Source: JAXGPP01 sp040766885 | GTDB lineage: Bacteria > Planctomycetota > Planctomycetia > Pirellulales > Thermoguttaceae | Assembly: GCA_040766885.1 (NCBI GenBank) | Contig: JAXGPP010000009.1 | Coordinates: 186,001 to 250,000 of the forward strand | Reading direction: 5' to 3' | DNA length: 64,000 nucleotides | In this document: piece after piece, positions 54,401 to 62,525 of the stretch | Numbering within the stretch: the stretch's first letter is position 1 | Layout: every line of letters starts with the position of its first letter | Made by a program: the position numbers and the translations under genes | Notes under the pieces: model-generated | Database searches by the model: none | What the model saw: the letters and a program-made list of their open reading frames with translations, nothing else | What the model was told of the DNA's origin: nothing

Positions 54401-57400
54401 AGGTGGTACAGCGAGGCGGCAACCTGGTAGCGGGCGATGTGGACCTGCCAGATGTCGCCCATACGCTCGAGAAGACGGATCGCCTTGCGGCAGCAATCGA
54501 CGGACTCCTCGAAACGGCCGCTGGCATAGAGCACTATTCCATGGTAGTGCAGCGACTGTCCCTGGCCCCACAGGTCGCCAAATGCGCGGCGGATCTCAAA
54601 AGACCTTTCGGCATAGGCCAGCGCCCGGTTGAACAGCGGAACCAGCGTCATTGCCGGAGCGTGTTCCGAATAGGCGTGGGCAAGTTCGGGCGTCGGCGGA
54701 TAGCGCTCGGCCAGGTTAAGCCCGCGGAGGTGGGCCCACAGCGAATACGACTTGCTCCGTGCATACCAGCAGCCGTGGGCCAATCCGCTGAACAGGCGCA
54801 TCGCCAGGCGGTCGGCGTCGGGAGGCTCGCTGCGGCGGCGATGGGCAAACAGTCGCGGCAAGGCGGTGTGCAGCGCCTGGACCAGCGTTTCCCAAAGCAG
54901 CAGGAGAAGTACCAGCAACGTGTAATTAGGGATCGACCAGCCCAGCAGCCGCAGCGCCCCCTCATACTCGCCCACGGCCCCGTTCATGTCGCCGCGCTTG
55001 AATGCCAGTTCGGCGAGCTTGCCACGGATACGGGCCTGGGCGTAGCGGCCATCGGCAAGCGGTGCAGCCTGCTCCAGTCGGCTGGCCGCTTCATCGTAGC
55101 GGCCGCGCAGCATAAGCACGTCGCCCAAGCCTTCGGCGATCCAGTATCGCGTCGCTCTGTCAGTCGGCGAAACACCACGTTCGGCGATGCGGTACTGATC
55201 CTCGGCCGCTTCGAGAAAGTGGGCCGCTCGGGCCTGCTCCGCGGCCTGCAGGGCATAAGGAAGCGCCCGCGTGCTCTCGCCCGCAGCGTCAAAGTGATAG
55301 GCGAGTTCGGCGATCGATTGTGGCGCGCTGTTCTGCAGGTCGCTGGCGGCGCGGCGATGCATGTCCTGCCGGTCGGCGGGACTCAACCCTTCGAGCATCG
55401 CACTGCGGATCTTGTCGTGGACGAAAGTGCAGGTTCCGTCGGACGCAATCCAGACCAACCGGCGGCGCCGGGCCTCCTCAAGCACCTCGACCGCTGTGTC
55501 AGTCGACTGGCGAGCCAGGCGGACGGCCGCCTCCGCGTTGAACTCCTTGCCCAGAATCGCTCCGGCACGAAGGACGGCCGCTGTCTGCGCCGGCAGCAAC
55601 TCGATGCGGCGGCTGAGGAGGCCGGCCGCGCGGCGCGATGACTGCAAGCTGGCCATGGCCATGGGCTCGACGCGCCAGCCATGCGATTCCGGTACCAGCG
55701 CGCGGCTCTCGACCATTCCGTGCAACACGGCCGAGGCCATAAACGGGCTGCCTTCGGCCAACCGGCTCACAAGCTCGACCGCGTCGGCAGGGAGCGGACC
55801 CGCCATCGACTCGGCGAGCCGAAGGATCTCCTGCGGGCCGAACGGGCTGAGACGCAGATGTGCCGAAGGGCGTGACTGCCGCAGCACGTGGCCCTCGGCA
55901 ACTTCTTCGGAACGAAATGCCGCCACCAGCAGCGTATACTGCGATGGCGGGCGCGAGTTGGCAGGTCGTGTTTGCCAACGCTGAATCAGGCGGCAGGTAA
56001 GATCGTCGGCCCACTGGCAGTCATCCAACAGAATCAGGCACGCCGAGTATTCCGTACCCACCGCGTCGAGCAGCGCCATGCATGCCCGCAGGGTGCGCTC
56101 CTCGCCGAACTCCTCGGGCGCCGCCGGCGCTGCGGTTCGCCATTGGAGGAGCCGGGCGAGATCTGGAAGGGCTTTGACAATCGCATCGCGGTGCGGCGCC
56201 AAGTGCCTACGCAGCCGAACAGCCAATTCGGGGTCGTCACTGGCGGCGGCAGCAAGATCGGCGGCGACTCCGGAGAGAATTCGGAAGGGCCGCTGCAGGA
56301 CTTCCTCGACCCCTTGACCGCGGAGCACCCGCAGGCGCCCGCGCGTGGCGCGCTGCGCCAATTCCTGGAGCAGTCGCGACTTCCCGCCGCCCGATTCACC
56401 CTCCAGAAGGATCACCCCGCCCTGGCCACGACGAGTTCGGCCGATTTCCGCCTCCAGCCGCTCAATTTCGTCTTTGCGGGCGACGAAGGCCGGTTCGGCC
56501 AGCGTCGAGCGGCGGTCATGAGATCCGATCACCAGTCCCGGATCGCAATCGCCGCACGTTGTCGCCGCAAGAATCTCTTGCAGGTCTGCGAGAACGGCCT
56601 CTGCCGATTGGTAGCGATCGGCCGGATCTTTCCGTAGGAGTCGTTGAATGAGGTCGTCGAGCGCGCGGGGCACAGCCAGGCCCATGTTCCGCAGGTCGGG
56701 CACTGGGTGGGACAGGTGCTTGAGCAGGATACCGCCGACGTCCGGCCCGGTGAAAGGCGCGTGGCCGGCGAGGCATTCAAAGAGCACGAGTCCCGCGGCG
56801 TAAAGATCGGCGGGCGCACCCACTTCGTGGTCAAGCGCGCCCGCTTGCTCGGGCGAGAAGTACATGGCCGTTTCGATCGACTGCTCGCGCTGGCGGCGAT
56901 CCCGCTTCGCCACGGCCGTGGGGCCGTAGTCGATGAGCGTGGCGCTGGACACCCACGGCTCATCGGGCAGCACCACGTTGCTCGGACGCAGGTTGCCGTG
57001 GAGCAAATGGTGCCGGTGCAGTTCCTTGAGGCCCTCGAGCATGCAGCAGCCGAGGGCGAGCGTCTCGCGAAGCTCGAGCGTCCCCCGCAACAGGCGGCTC
57101 TTGAGCGTTTCACCGGGGATGTACCGCGTCAGCAGATAGAACGTCCGATCGACGATCCCGGCCTCGACGACGAGGGCAAGCCGCTCCCCGTTGACATCGG
57201 CAAGCACGGCGGCTTCGCGTTCGAGGTGCTTCCGTCCGGTGGCTGACAGCACATCGGTGTCGACAAGTGTAATGACAAGCTCTTGGCGCTCAGGAAGCAG
57301 TTCGCCACGCCATGTCTCTACACCGGGAGTCCGCCTGAGGGCAGACTCGAAACGCACCCGACCACCGAGGTGGCGCGCGATGCGTTCGGCGACACTGGAT

Positions 57401-57534
57401 CGCGGCTGCGAATCATCCTGACTTGCTTCGTCGAGCAATTGAGACCTCGGCCTGTCGCTGTGCGCGGTTTGGAGCGAATGAACGCGCCACGAACCGTCTG
57501 CCGGTTTCGTGCTCAGCTCAGCGCCGCTGCGCAA
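51466..57534 (-). CDS. giant hybrid sensor: pseudokinase, AAA-type ATPase, GAF, histidine kinase, two receivers
   Basis: A 2022-residue protein. Residues ~50-320 are a Ser/Thr-kinase fold whose catalytic loop reads HGNLRPSN (179-186), with Asn181 where the catalytic Asp belongs, and DYG (202-204) for DFG, so it is probably inactive. A STAND-like ATPase follows with P-loop GESGGGKS near 377-384, then a helical TPR-like region (~780-1300) and a GAF domain (~1340-1470). Next come a histidine kinase (His1509 in SHEIRTPMNG), a weak receiver (~1780-1890) and a proper receiver with Asp1929 in ILMDLEMPEMDG. There is no HPt domain and no membrane helix. A separate HPt gene lies at 61877. Confidence 0.9.
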   Translation of the reverse strand: MRSGAELSTKPADGSWRVHSLQTAHSDRPRSQLLDEASQDDSQPRSSVAERIARHLGGRVRFESALRRTPGVETWRGELLPERQELVITLVDTDVLSATGRKHLEREAAVLADVNGERLALVVEAGIVDRTFYLLTRYIPGETLKSRLLRGTLELRETLALGCCMLEGLKELHRHHLLHGNLRPSNVVLPDEPWVSSATLIDYGPTAVAKRDRRQREQSIETAMYFSPEQAGALDHEVGAPADLYAAGLVLFECLAGHAPFTGPDVGGILLKHLSHPVPDLRNMGLAVPRALDDLIQRLLRKDPADRYQSAEAVLADLQEILAATTCGDCDPGLVIGSHDRRSTLAEPAFVARKDEIERLEAEIGRTRRGQGGVILLEGESGGGKSRLLQELAQRATRGRLRVLRGQGVEEVLQRPFRILSGVAADLAAAASDDPELAVRLRRHLAPHRDAIVKALPDLARLLQWRTAAPAAPEEFGEERTLRACMALLDAVGTEYSACLILLDDCQWADDLTCRLIQRWQTRPANSRPPSQYTLLVAAFRSEEVAEGHVLRQSRPSAHLRLSPFGPQEILRLAESMAGPLPADAVELVSRLAEGSPFMASAVLHGMVESRALVPESHGWRVEPMAMASLQSSRRAAGLLSRRIELLPAQTAAVLRAGAILGKEFNAEAAVRLARQSTDTAVEVLEEARRRRLVWIASDGTCTFVHDKIRSAMLEGLSPADRQDMHRRAASDLQNSAPQSIAELAYHFDAAGESTRALPYALQAAEQARAAHFLEAAEDQYRIAERGVSPTDRATRYWIAEGLGDVLMLRGRYDEAASRLEQAAPLADGRYAQARIRGKLAELAFKRGDMNGAVGEYEGALRLLGWSIPNYTLLVLLLLLWETLVQALHTALPRLFAHRRRSEPPDADRLAMRLFSGLAHGCWYARSKSYSLWAHLRGLNLAERYPPTPELAHAYSEHAPAMTLVPLFNRALAYAERSFEIRRAFGDLWGQGQSLHYHGIVLYASGRFEESVDCCRKAIRLLERMGDIWQVHIARYQVAASLYHLGDLRGAAAEAEANYKSGIEVGDALASGINLDIWLRAAGKAVPHDIVQKEVRRKRPDVQGKAQVLLAEGMRLLECDDAVGAATVIEQAVTITHRAGVKNAYTIPCLAWLATARRRQAESLAHCTPHRRRQLLRQALAAARQGMRAARLCANDLPHALREYGLALAMLGRVNRARRAFERGLNIAIRQKARYEYAQTLLALGRVERELGWPSAEQHIAEAETALSRLSIATSPADSLESGADSPPTLSLADRFDTVIESGRRIAAALTRPAIYREVEAAAAKLLRGQRCVLLEIHEQGGQAKFVPIDPDADGGYSRRLVLEALQRRRATSYTETASENDDRSAICVPVYSRGRAVACLFVAHRQVRGLFGPEEERLGDFVATLAGAALENAEGFEQLERLNETLEERVAERTAAAEARAMELADSNRELTRVAQELRETEEQLRVAVQAAETANRAKSRFLATMSHEIRTPMNGILGMVEVALSTPMTPQQRNHLAIIRQSAGTLLSLLNDILDFSKIEAGKMDIESISFAPRNVAEDAVGLLGVSAFQKGLDLICRVAPEVPDGVIGDPHRLRQIIVNLIGNAIKFTEQGEVLVNVWLQRESEGKVDIHFAVVDSGIGIPASKRDCIFEAFRQTDSSMTRRFGGSGLGLAISSQLVSLMGGRIWVDTEEGCGSTFHFVLPFTLPEGSRHERKTVARRGEAIVFSTKESSRRTYAEMLASLGLESTAAGSPGEFAARWDGSPAGRTRVVLIDVHPSEASCSAVIEQLSYPPDRPCPAVILLVPPHHAFDEQPRFRHRLVKPLRAAELEEAVKAALGETLVPGQSPTEPEIVSARPLRILLAEDGPVNQVVAVGLLEPKGHTVTVVDNGKQAVEAVARGDFDVILMDLEMPEMDGLAATAAIRSTERGTGKRVPIVAMTAHAVEGFREMCMAGGMDGYISKPIQPAELNRAIEAVIRPVAFPAQEGLSLQAAASDATLVG

Positions 57535-58040
57535 GCAGGCGCTTAACGAAGTCTAGCTTCAGGTGGGCATCCTGTAGGACCGCTGCCCTGCCACGCGCGT
57601 CAAACTGTAGGGATGATAAGAATTCGCCGTGCCGACTTCGACGCTTTTGCCGCCTATGCTCCCCAGCTGCGGTGGTCCTGGAACGCAATCGCCGGGTTTC
57701 GCGAACCGTCAGTCGCGGACTGCTGTTCTACTTCTTTCGGCGGCAGAAGATTGACTTCGTTTCCAGAGTCGGAGATAAACAGATTCATGGCAGCGCCGGG
57801 GCGCATCCGGCTGGCACGAAGCCATCCGGTCGGTGAAACACGAGCCGTGATGCCGGACCGTCGGCACCGCGGGTCGCGCGCGGAGCTTGGAGCATGCCCG
57901 TACGCCTTTCATGGGAGATGCGGGTAGAGGCTGCCATCGTTTGCTTGTCGCGTTTTCGTGCTATCGGGGACGGCTGCCGCGCATCGAGTCCATCGAGCGC
58001 GGAGTTCGAGTTCCAGTTTGTTTCACCATCGGGGAGCGCA
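57535..58040. other. 506-bp divergent intergenic region
   Basis: It separates the hybrid-kinase gene (minus) from the methyltransferase gene (plus) and must hold both promoters. Only the plus-strand promoter at 57751-57779 is reasonably clear. Short frames in it have no ribosome site and no protein-like composition. Confidence 0.5.
57751..57779 (+). promoter_or_regulatory. candidate promoter of the methyltransferase gene
   Basis: TTGACT (57751-57756) and GATAAA (57774-57779) with a 17-bp spacer. The leader would be about 250 bases. Confidence 0.35.
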
Positions 58041-59132
58041 ATGATGCGAGCCGAAGTAGACCGTTTCTTCTCCTATGACGTGGCCGCCTTCACGAAGAAG
58101 CTCGCGGAACTCGACAGGAAGATCGATCCATCCACCATCGCGACGAAAGACGAGCTGTTCGACGATCTCCTCCAATCGATCTGCGCTACGCTTCGCGCGT
58201 GTCAGCGGCTGGAGCGGGAGATTGACGGAGACACCTCGCTCGTCAAGGAAGTACAGAACCGGTTCCGAAGCGAGATCGCGCCGTGGTTCGATCGGAGCTG
58301 GTTCATGCACCGGGCCAAAGTCAAGCCGCGCGGTTATCCTGGCGACCACGCGCTGCTGTCGGCGATCTACGACCGTCAGCCGAAATCAGTCGGCCTGGGA
58401 GGCTATCTCGACATCTACTTCCTCAACACGACGCTCGGCCGGGCGGTAGTCAATCGAATGCAGGCGGCCCGCCGTTTCCTGATCAGCGAGTTTTCCCGGC
58501 GACGCGGCAATGTCGAGGTATGGAACGTAGCCTGCGGCCCCTGCCGCGAGTACGCCGGCGGAGTGGACCTTGCCGATGGCGACCGCATCCACGTTCGGCT
58601 GATCGACAGCGATACAGAGGCGCTCGATTATGTTAAGAGCAGCGTGATCGGCGGGGTTCGTGGACTGCCACGAATGGAGTGCACCTGCTACAACGCGCTT
58701 CGCATGCGATCTGCCGAGCAGAACATCCGCCGCTTCGGTCGCTGCGACATCCTCTACAGCATCGGGCTCTGCGATTACATTCCCGACAAGCATCTGATTG
58801 CCATGTTTGAAGGATGGCGCAACTCGTTGAGCGAGGATGGCGTGCTCTACGTGGCGCTCAAGGACTGCGAGCGTTATGATAAGACAAAGTACCAGTGGCT
58901 CACCGATTGGTACTTCTTCCAGCGGACCGAGGAAGACTGCCGCGAGCTGTTTCGGCGCGCGGGATTCGATGTGCTCGGAATGGAGATGGATCGCGACGAG
59001 ACGGGTTCGATTATGAACTTCGTGAGCCGCGTCCAGGCTCCGGCCAGGAGCCTCCCCCCCGCCCTGCACGGAGATCAGACGCCGCAGGCCGCCCCGATGA
59101 TGCATCGCGAGGCAACTGTTCCTCTGAAATGA
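58041..59132 (+). CDS. class I SAM-dependent methyltransferase, similar to fatty-acid methyl-ester signal synthases
   Basis: A protein of about 363 residues. A helical N-terminal domain leads to KPRGYPGDHALLSAIYDRQP, a motif I associate with the PhcB-like group that makes 3-hydroxy fatty-acid methyl esters. A Rossmann methyltransferase core follows with VWNVACGPCREYAGG (SAM-binding motif I), HVRLIDSDTEALDY and ILYSIGLCDYIPD. The C-terminal ~30 residues are disordered. GGGGAG is well placed for either of two adjacent ATGs (58041, 58044). The signal-synthase role is inferred from remembered motif similarity only. A FadL-type porin gene lies just downstream, convergent. Confidence 0.75.
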   Translation: MMRAEVDRFFSYDVAAFTKKLAELDRKIDPSTIATKDELFDDLLQSICATLRACQRLEREIDGDTSLVKEVQNRFRSEIAPWFDRSWFMHRAKVKPRGYPGDHALLSAIYDRQPKSVGLGGYLDIYFLNTTLGRAVVNRMQAARRFLISEFSRRRGNVEVWNVACGPCREYAGGVDLADGDRIHVRLIDSDTEALDYVKSSVIGGVRGLPRMECTCYNALRMRSAEQNIRRFGRCDILYSIGLCDYIPDKHLIAMFEGWRNSLSEDGVLYVALKDCERYDKTKYQWLTDWYFFQRTEEDCRELFRRAGFDVLGMEMDRDETGSIMNFVSRVQAPARSLPPALHGDQTPQAAPMMHREATVPLK

Positions 59133-59189
59133 GGCCCGGCGCGGGCAACACGGAACGCGAAACGCCGGAGCGACGGAGATGGTCCGGTC

Positions 59190-60464
59190 TTACCAGCGCC
59201 GCGTGAATCCAACCGAGACGATGTGGACCTGCGAGTGGTGGCGGCTGTCGTCGAAGTCGCCACCCAGCAGGAGGCTGTCGCCCACGGCGCGCTCGCGGTC
59301 GAACGAGTACTGGTACGACACGTCCGTGTCCCACGCTCTTCCAAGCCAGCCGTAGCCGATCGTGAAATTGTGTTCCAGCGTCGTTTGCAGATAGGGTGTA
59401 AGATAGGTTTCGGGAATCGGGCTGCGATGATAGACATATCCGCATCGCAGCACGTGGCAGGGCGTAAGATGATGCTCGTAGCCGAACCGCAGCGACGTGC
59501 TGTCGGCCCAGTCGAGCGGTAGATACTCATTGAATGTGCGGCCGAGCAGGAAATCATACAGCGGATCAGTGGGGTTGGTGAGTCGCAGATCGAGGCGATC
59601 AAACGCGTCCGACCAGTCGAACCAGATGACATCGGCCGAGACGACGTGGCGCTGGGATATCGCGTGGCGGATTCCCAGGCCCAGCCAGCGCGGCCAGGTA
59701 ACATCGAGTTCGGCGTCAAACGAACTGCCCCCAAGCACGGGGTGCTCGATCCGCGCCGAGCCTTGCAGATCGAAGGAGGTCGCTTCCTGGTAGCTCAAGC
59801 CGAGCGTGGTGGCAGGCGTGACCTGGTACTGAAGTCCAAGCGACCAGCTCGGGGCGGCGCCGGTCGATTGCAGGTCCAGTAGTGTCGGTTGACCCTGGAA
59901 GAGAGTGGGAGCCTGGAGGTAGTAAGGGCCTTCCAGTTCGATATGGCTTACCGCCACCCCGAGAGTCCCGCCCACCGCCAGCCGATCGGTGACGCGGTAT
60001 GCCGCCGCGGGCAACACCCGGGTCAGCATACCCAGCGACTTGTAGCGCTGGACGCCGCCCAGGATCGCCGGGCCCTGCATGTCGTACTCGGCGCCGAAGC
60101 CGGCGGGATTGAACACGCCGATCCCGTACGACAACCTGCCGTCGGCGGCCTTGCGGATGTAGGCGGCTTGCGCCGTGGGAATCGGATCGTCGTCGGCGTT
60201 GGCCTCGGCGAAAGGATCCTCGTACTGGAGATCGGTTGAGACCAGCTCGAGATCAATGGCAGCCAGACCACATCCCGCTACATTGGCCATTCCAGCCGGA
60301 TTGTCGTGGATTATCGTGCCGCTGTCGGCGAAGGCGATGTTTGTTCCGCCGCGACCGCCCGAACGCGCTCCCAAGCCGTCGCGCATCACGCCATCGGCCA
60401 AAGCGAAAGGACATGCCAGCCACGCTGCGATCAGGGAAGCCAGCCCAATCCACATCCGTCTCAT
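59190..60464 (-). CDS. FadL/OmpP1/TodX-family outer-membrane channel
   Basis: A 424-residue protein. A signal peptide (IGLASLIAAWLACPFALA) is followed by the FadL hallmark region GLGARSGGRGGTNIAFADSG and HDNPAGMANVAG, then alternating beta-strand sequence to a terminal SVGFTRRW ending in Trp, as barrel proteins do. The family lets hydrophobic molecules such as long-chain fatty acids pass the outer membrane. AAGGA about 8 bp upstream supports the ATG at 60464. It is convergent with the methyltransferase gene. Confidence 0.9.
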   Translation of the reverse strand: MRRMWIGLASLIAAWLACPFALADGVMRDGLGARSGGRGGTNIAFADSGTIIHDNPAGMANVAGCGLAAIDLELVSTDLQYEDPFAEANADDDPIPTAQAAYIRKAADGRLSYGIGVFNPAGFGAEYDMQGPAILGGVQRYKSLGMLTRVLPAAAYRVTDRLAVGGTLGVAVSHIELEGPYYLQAPTLFQGQPTLLDLQSTGAAPSWSLGLQYQVTPATTLGLSYQEATSFDLQGSARIEHPVLGGSSFDAELDVTWPRWLGLGIRHAISQRHVVSADVIWFDWSDAFDRLDLRLTNPTDPLYDFLLGRTFNEYLPLDWADSTSLRFGYEHHLTPCHVLRCGYVYHRSPIPETYLTPYLQTTLEHNFTIGYGWLGRAWDTDVSYQYSFDRERAVGDSLLLGGDFDDSRHHSQVHIVSVGFTRRW

Positions 60465-60754
60465 CAGGCCATCCTTTACCGGAGCTGAAGTGAATCGATC
60501 GCCGAGTACACCCGGCCGGCGCGCCGAATGACTTGTCGAACCGCGAAGAGGCTGCGGCGAATCCTGCCCTCTGGTCCCGTATACACGAGCCCATAGTCTC
60601 ATCGTCCGCCGGTTTTGCAGCTCCGGAGCCTTTCCCTACGGAACGTAAGATCGGCCAGTGGATCGCTCTGAATCTGCGCAAAATGAGCTGACTTTGCCGC
60701 CGCCGCCGAGCCGAAAGGGGCCGAACGCAGATGCATGAAGGCCGCCACGGGTCC

Positions 60755-61828
60755 TCAGAACGCAGGGCCGCCCGCGGCGACCATAATACGGTCCGTCTCA
60801 GGTTCGTCGGCAGGCGGCAAGTCATCGGAAGTAAACCGCTGCTGGACGGTGAGGAAGTCGGCCTCGCGGGCAAGAAAGGCATCCACGACATCGGGATCGA
60901 AGTGAGAACCTCGTCCTTCAATGATGATGCTCCGCGCCGTCTCGTGGCCGTAGGCCGGCTTGTAGACGCGTCTGGACGTCAACGCGTCGTAAACGTCGGC
61001 AACAGCCACGATTCGGCCGCAGAGCGGGATTTCGTCTCCGGCGAGCCCCCGCGGGTAGCCAGTGCCGTCGTACCGTTCATGATGCGAGCCGGCGATGTCG
61101 CGCGCCATGCGCAGATAACGGGCTTCGGGATGAACGCGCACCGCCGCGTCGAGGGTGGCATAGCCGACCTCCGTGTGGCGCTTCATCACGTTGAATTCCT
61201 CGGGCAGCAGTCGGCCGGGTTTCAGCAGGATGTCATCGGGCACTCCCACCTTCCCGATGTCGTGAAGGGGGCAGGTGAGGTAGATCGTTTGAATGTAGTC
61301 GCCGTCGATCCGCCCTTGATACTTCGGGTGCTCGCTGAGTTGCTCAGCGAGGATACGGCAGTACTCGCGAACCCGTTCCAGGTGGACCCCGGTCTCCGGG
61401 TCGCGCGAATCGGCCAGCTTGGCCAGCGAAAAGATCACCAGGTCCCGACCTTCGAGCGAGAGAATGCGTTCGCCCACGCGGATGCGGACGAGCAGTTCCT
61501 CGGGGTGGAACGGCTTGGTGATGAAGTCGTCGGCGCCGGCGTTGAGTCCTTCGACGAGCTTCTGGGTTCCGCCGTGCGAAGTAAGGAGGATGATATAAGT
61601 GTAGGAGCCGAGATTCCGCTGCCGGATTCGCCGGCAAAGCTCCGGCCCGCTGGTCTCGGGCATCTCCCAGTCCGAGATCACCAGCCGGTATTTGCCAGTG
61701 CGCACGAGCTGGAAGGCCTCCCGGCCATTCCTCGCCAGAGTGACATCGTAACCCGACGATCGCAGGAAATTCGCAAGCAGTTCCGCAGCGATTTCGTCGT
61801 CATCGGCAACTAATACACGCAGGGCCAT
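60755..61828 (-). CDS. response regulator with HD-GYP domain
   Basis: A 357-residue protein. The receiver (1-~120) has the phosphoacceptor Asp in VISDWEMPETSG and the Lys of ITKPF. The HD-GYP domain has LHDIGKVGVPDDI, HHERYDGTGYPRG and VADVYDALTSRRVYKP complete, predicting cyclic-di-GMP hydrolysis. It lies 48 bp after a free-standing HPt gene, its likely phosphodonor. Confidence 0.93.
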   Translation of the reverse strand: MALRVLVADDDEIAAELLANFLRSSGYDVTLARNGREAFQLVRTGKYRLVISDWEMPETSGPELCRRIRQRNLGSYTYIILLTSHGGTQKLVEGLNAGADDFITKPFHPEELLVRIRVGERILSLEGRDLVIFSLAKLADSRDPETGVHLERVREYCRILAEQLSEHPKYQGRIDGDYIQTIYLTCPLHDIGKVGVPDDILLKPGRLLPEEFNVMKRHTEVGYATLDAAVRVHPEARYLRMARDIAGSHHERYDGTGYPRGLAGDEIPLCGRIVAVADVYDALTSRRVYKPAYGHETARSIIIEGRGSHFDPDVVDAFLAREADFLTVQQRFTSDDLPPADEPETDRIMVAAGGPAF

Positions 61829-61876
61829 TGCTGTTGGCTGCCGCGAACCGCGGCCGAGCAGCCATCTCCGTTATGG

Positions 61877-62257
61877 TTAACACTCCGTGTCGAACAACGC
61901 GGGCCTCGCAGCGCAGAAATCCCGCCAAGCTTGCCGCAACCGTTCCGCACACGGAAGAACCTCTTCCATTCGCTCCGTGCGCGCGAAAGCTTCGATGGCG
62001 GCTGCTTCGCGGTGCAGCCCGTTCGCGGCGACGTTGCCCGCCGCACCCTTGATACGGTGGGCGGCGCGGGCTACTTCAGCGGAATCCAGCACGAGCAGAC
62101 CCTGCTCGATATCGGCCAGGTCCTTCTCAACGCTCTGCTGGAATATGTTGAGCACGCGCTCCACGAGCTCGAGATTCCCGAGGCATCTGGACGTGAGCGT
62201 CTCCAGCTCGATGGCCGCCGTGGGCCCCGGTTCGAATGACTGACAGCCTTCTTGCAT
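61877..62257 (-). CDS. histidine-containing phosphotransfer (HPt) protein
   Basis: A 126-residue, all-helical protein with the HPt motif AHRIKGAAGNVAANGL, whose His carries the phosphoryl group between a hybrid kinase and a response regulator. The ATG at 62257 is chosen since homology begins shortly after; the frame extends 23 codons further. It is probably cotranscribed with the HD-GYP regulator. The nearby 2022-residue hybrid kinase lacks an HPt domain and is a plausible donor. Confidence 0.85.
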   Translation of the reverse strand: MQEGCQSFEPGPTAAIELETLTSRCLGNLELVERVLNIFQQSVEKDLADIEQGLLVLDSAEVARAAHRIKGAAGNVAANGLHREAAAIEAFARTERMEEVLPCAERLRQAWRDFCAARPALFDTEC

Positions 62258-62525
62258 GGCTCGCTCTGGACGCACAACCGCTTTGTCTCCGACATCGAAT
62301 GAAAATCTAGCACGCGCGGGACGCACGTCAAAAAAAGTGGCCCCCTATGGCGTGGGCCCGCCACGGGGTAGGATCGTTGGAGAAATTGATCTTTCCGGTG
62401 CGGAGTTGCGAATGCGCCAGCAATGACAATCAAGCACAGTGCTTTCAGGGGGGCGACAGTAGTCGCCGCCAGATTCTCCGGAACTGATGCCGAGCCCCTT
62501 CTCACTGCTTCGCCAGGAGACCGTC

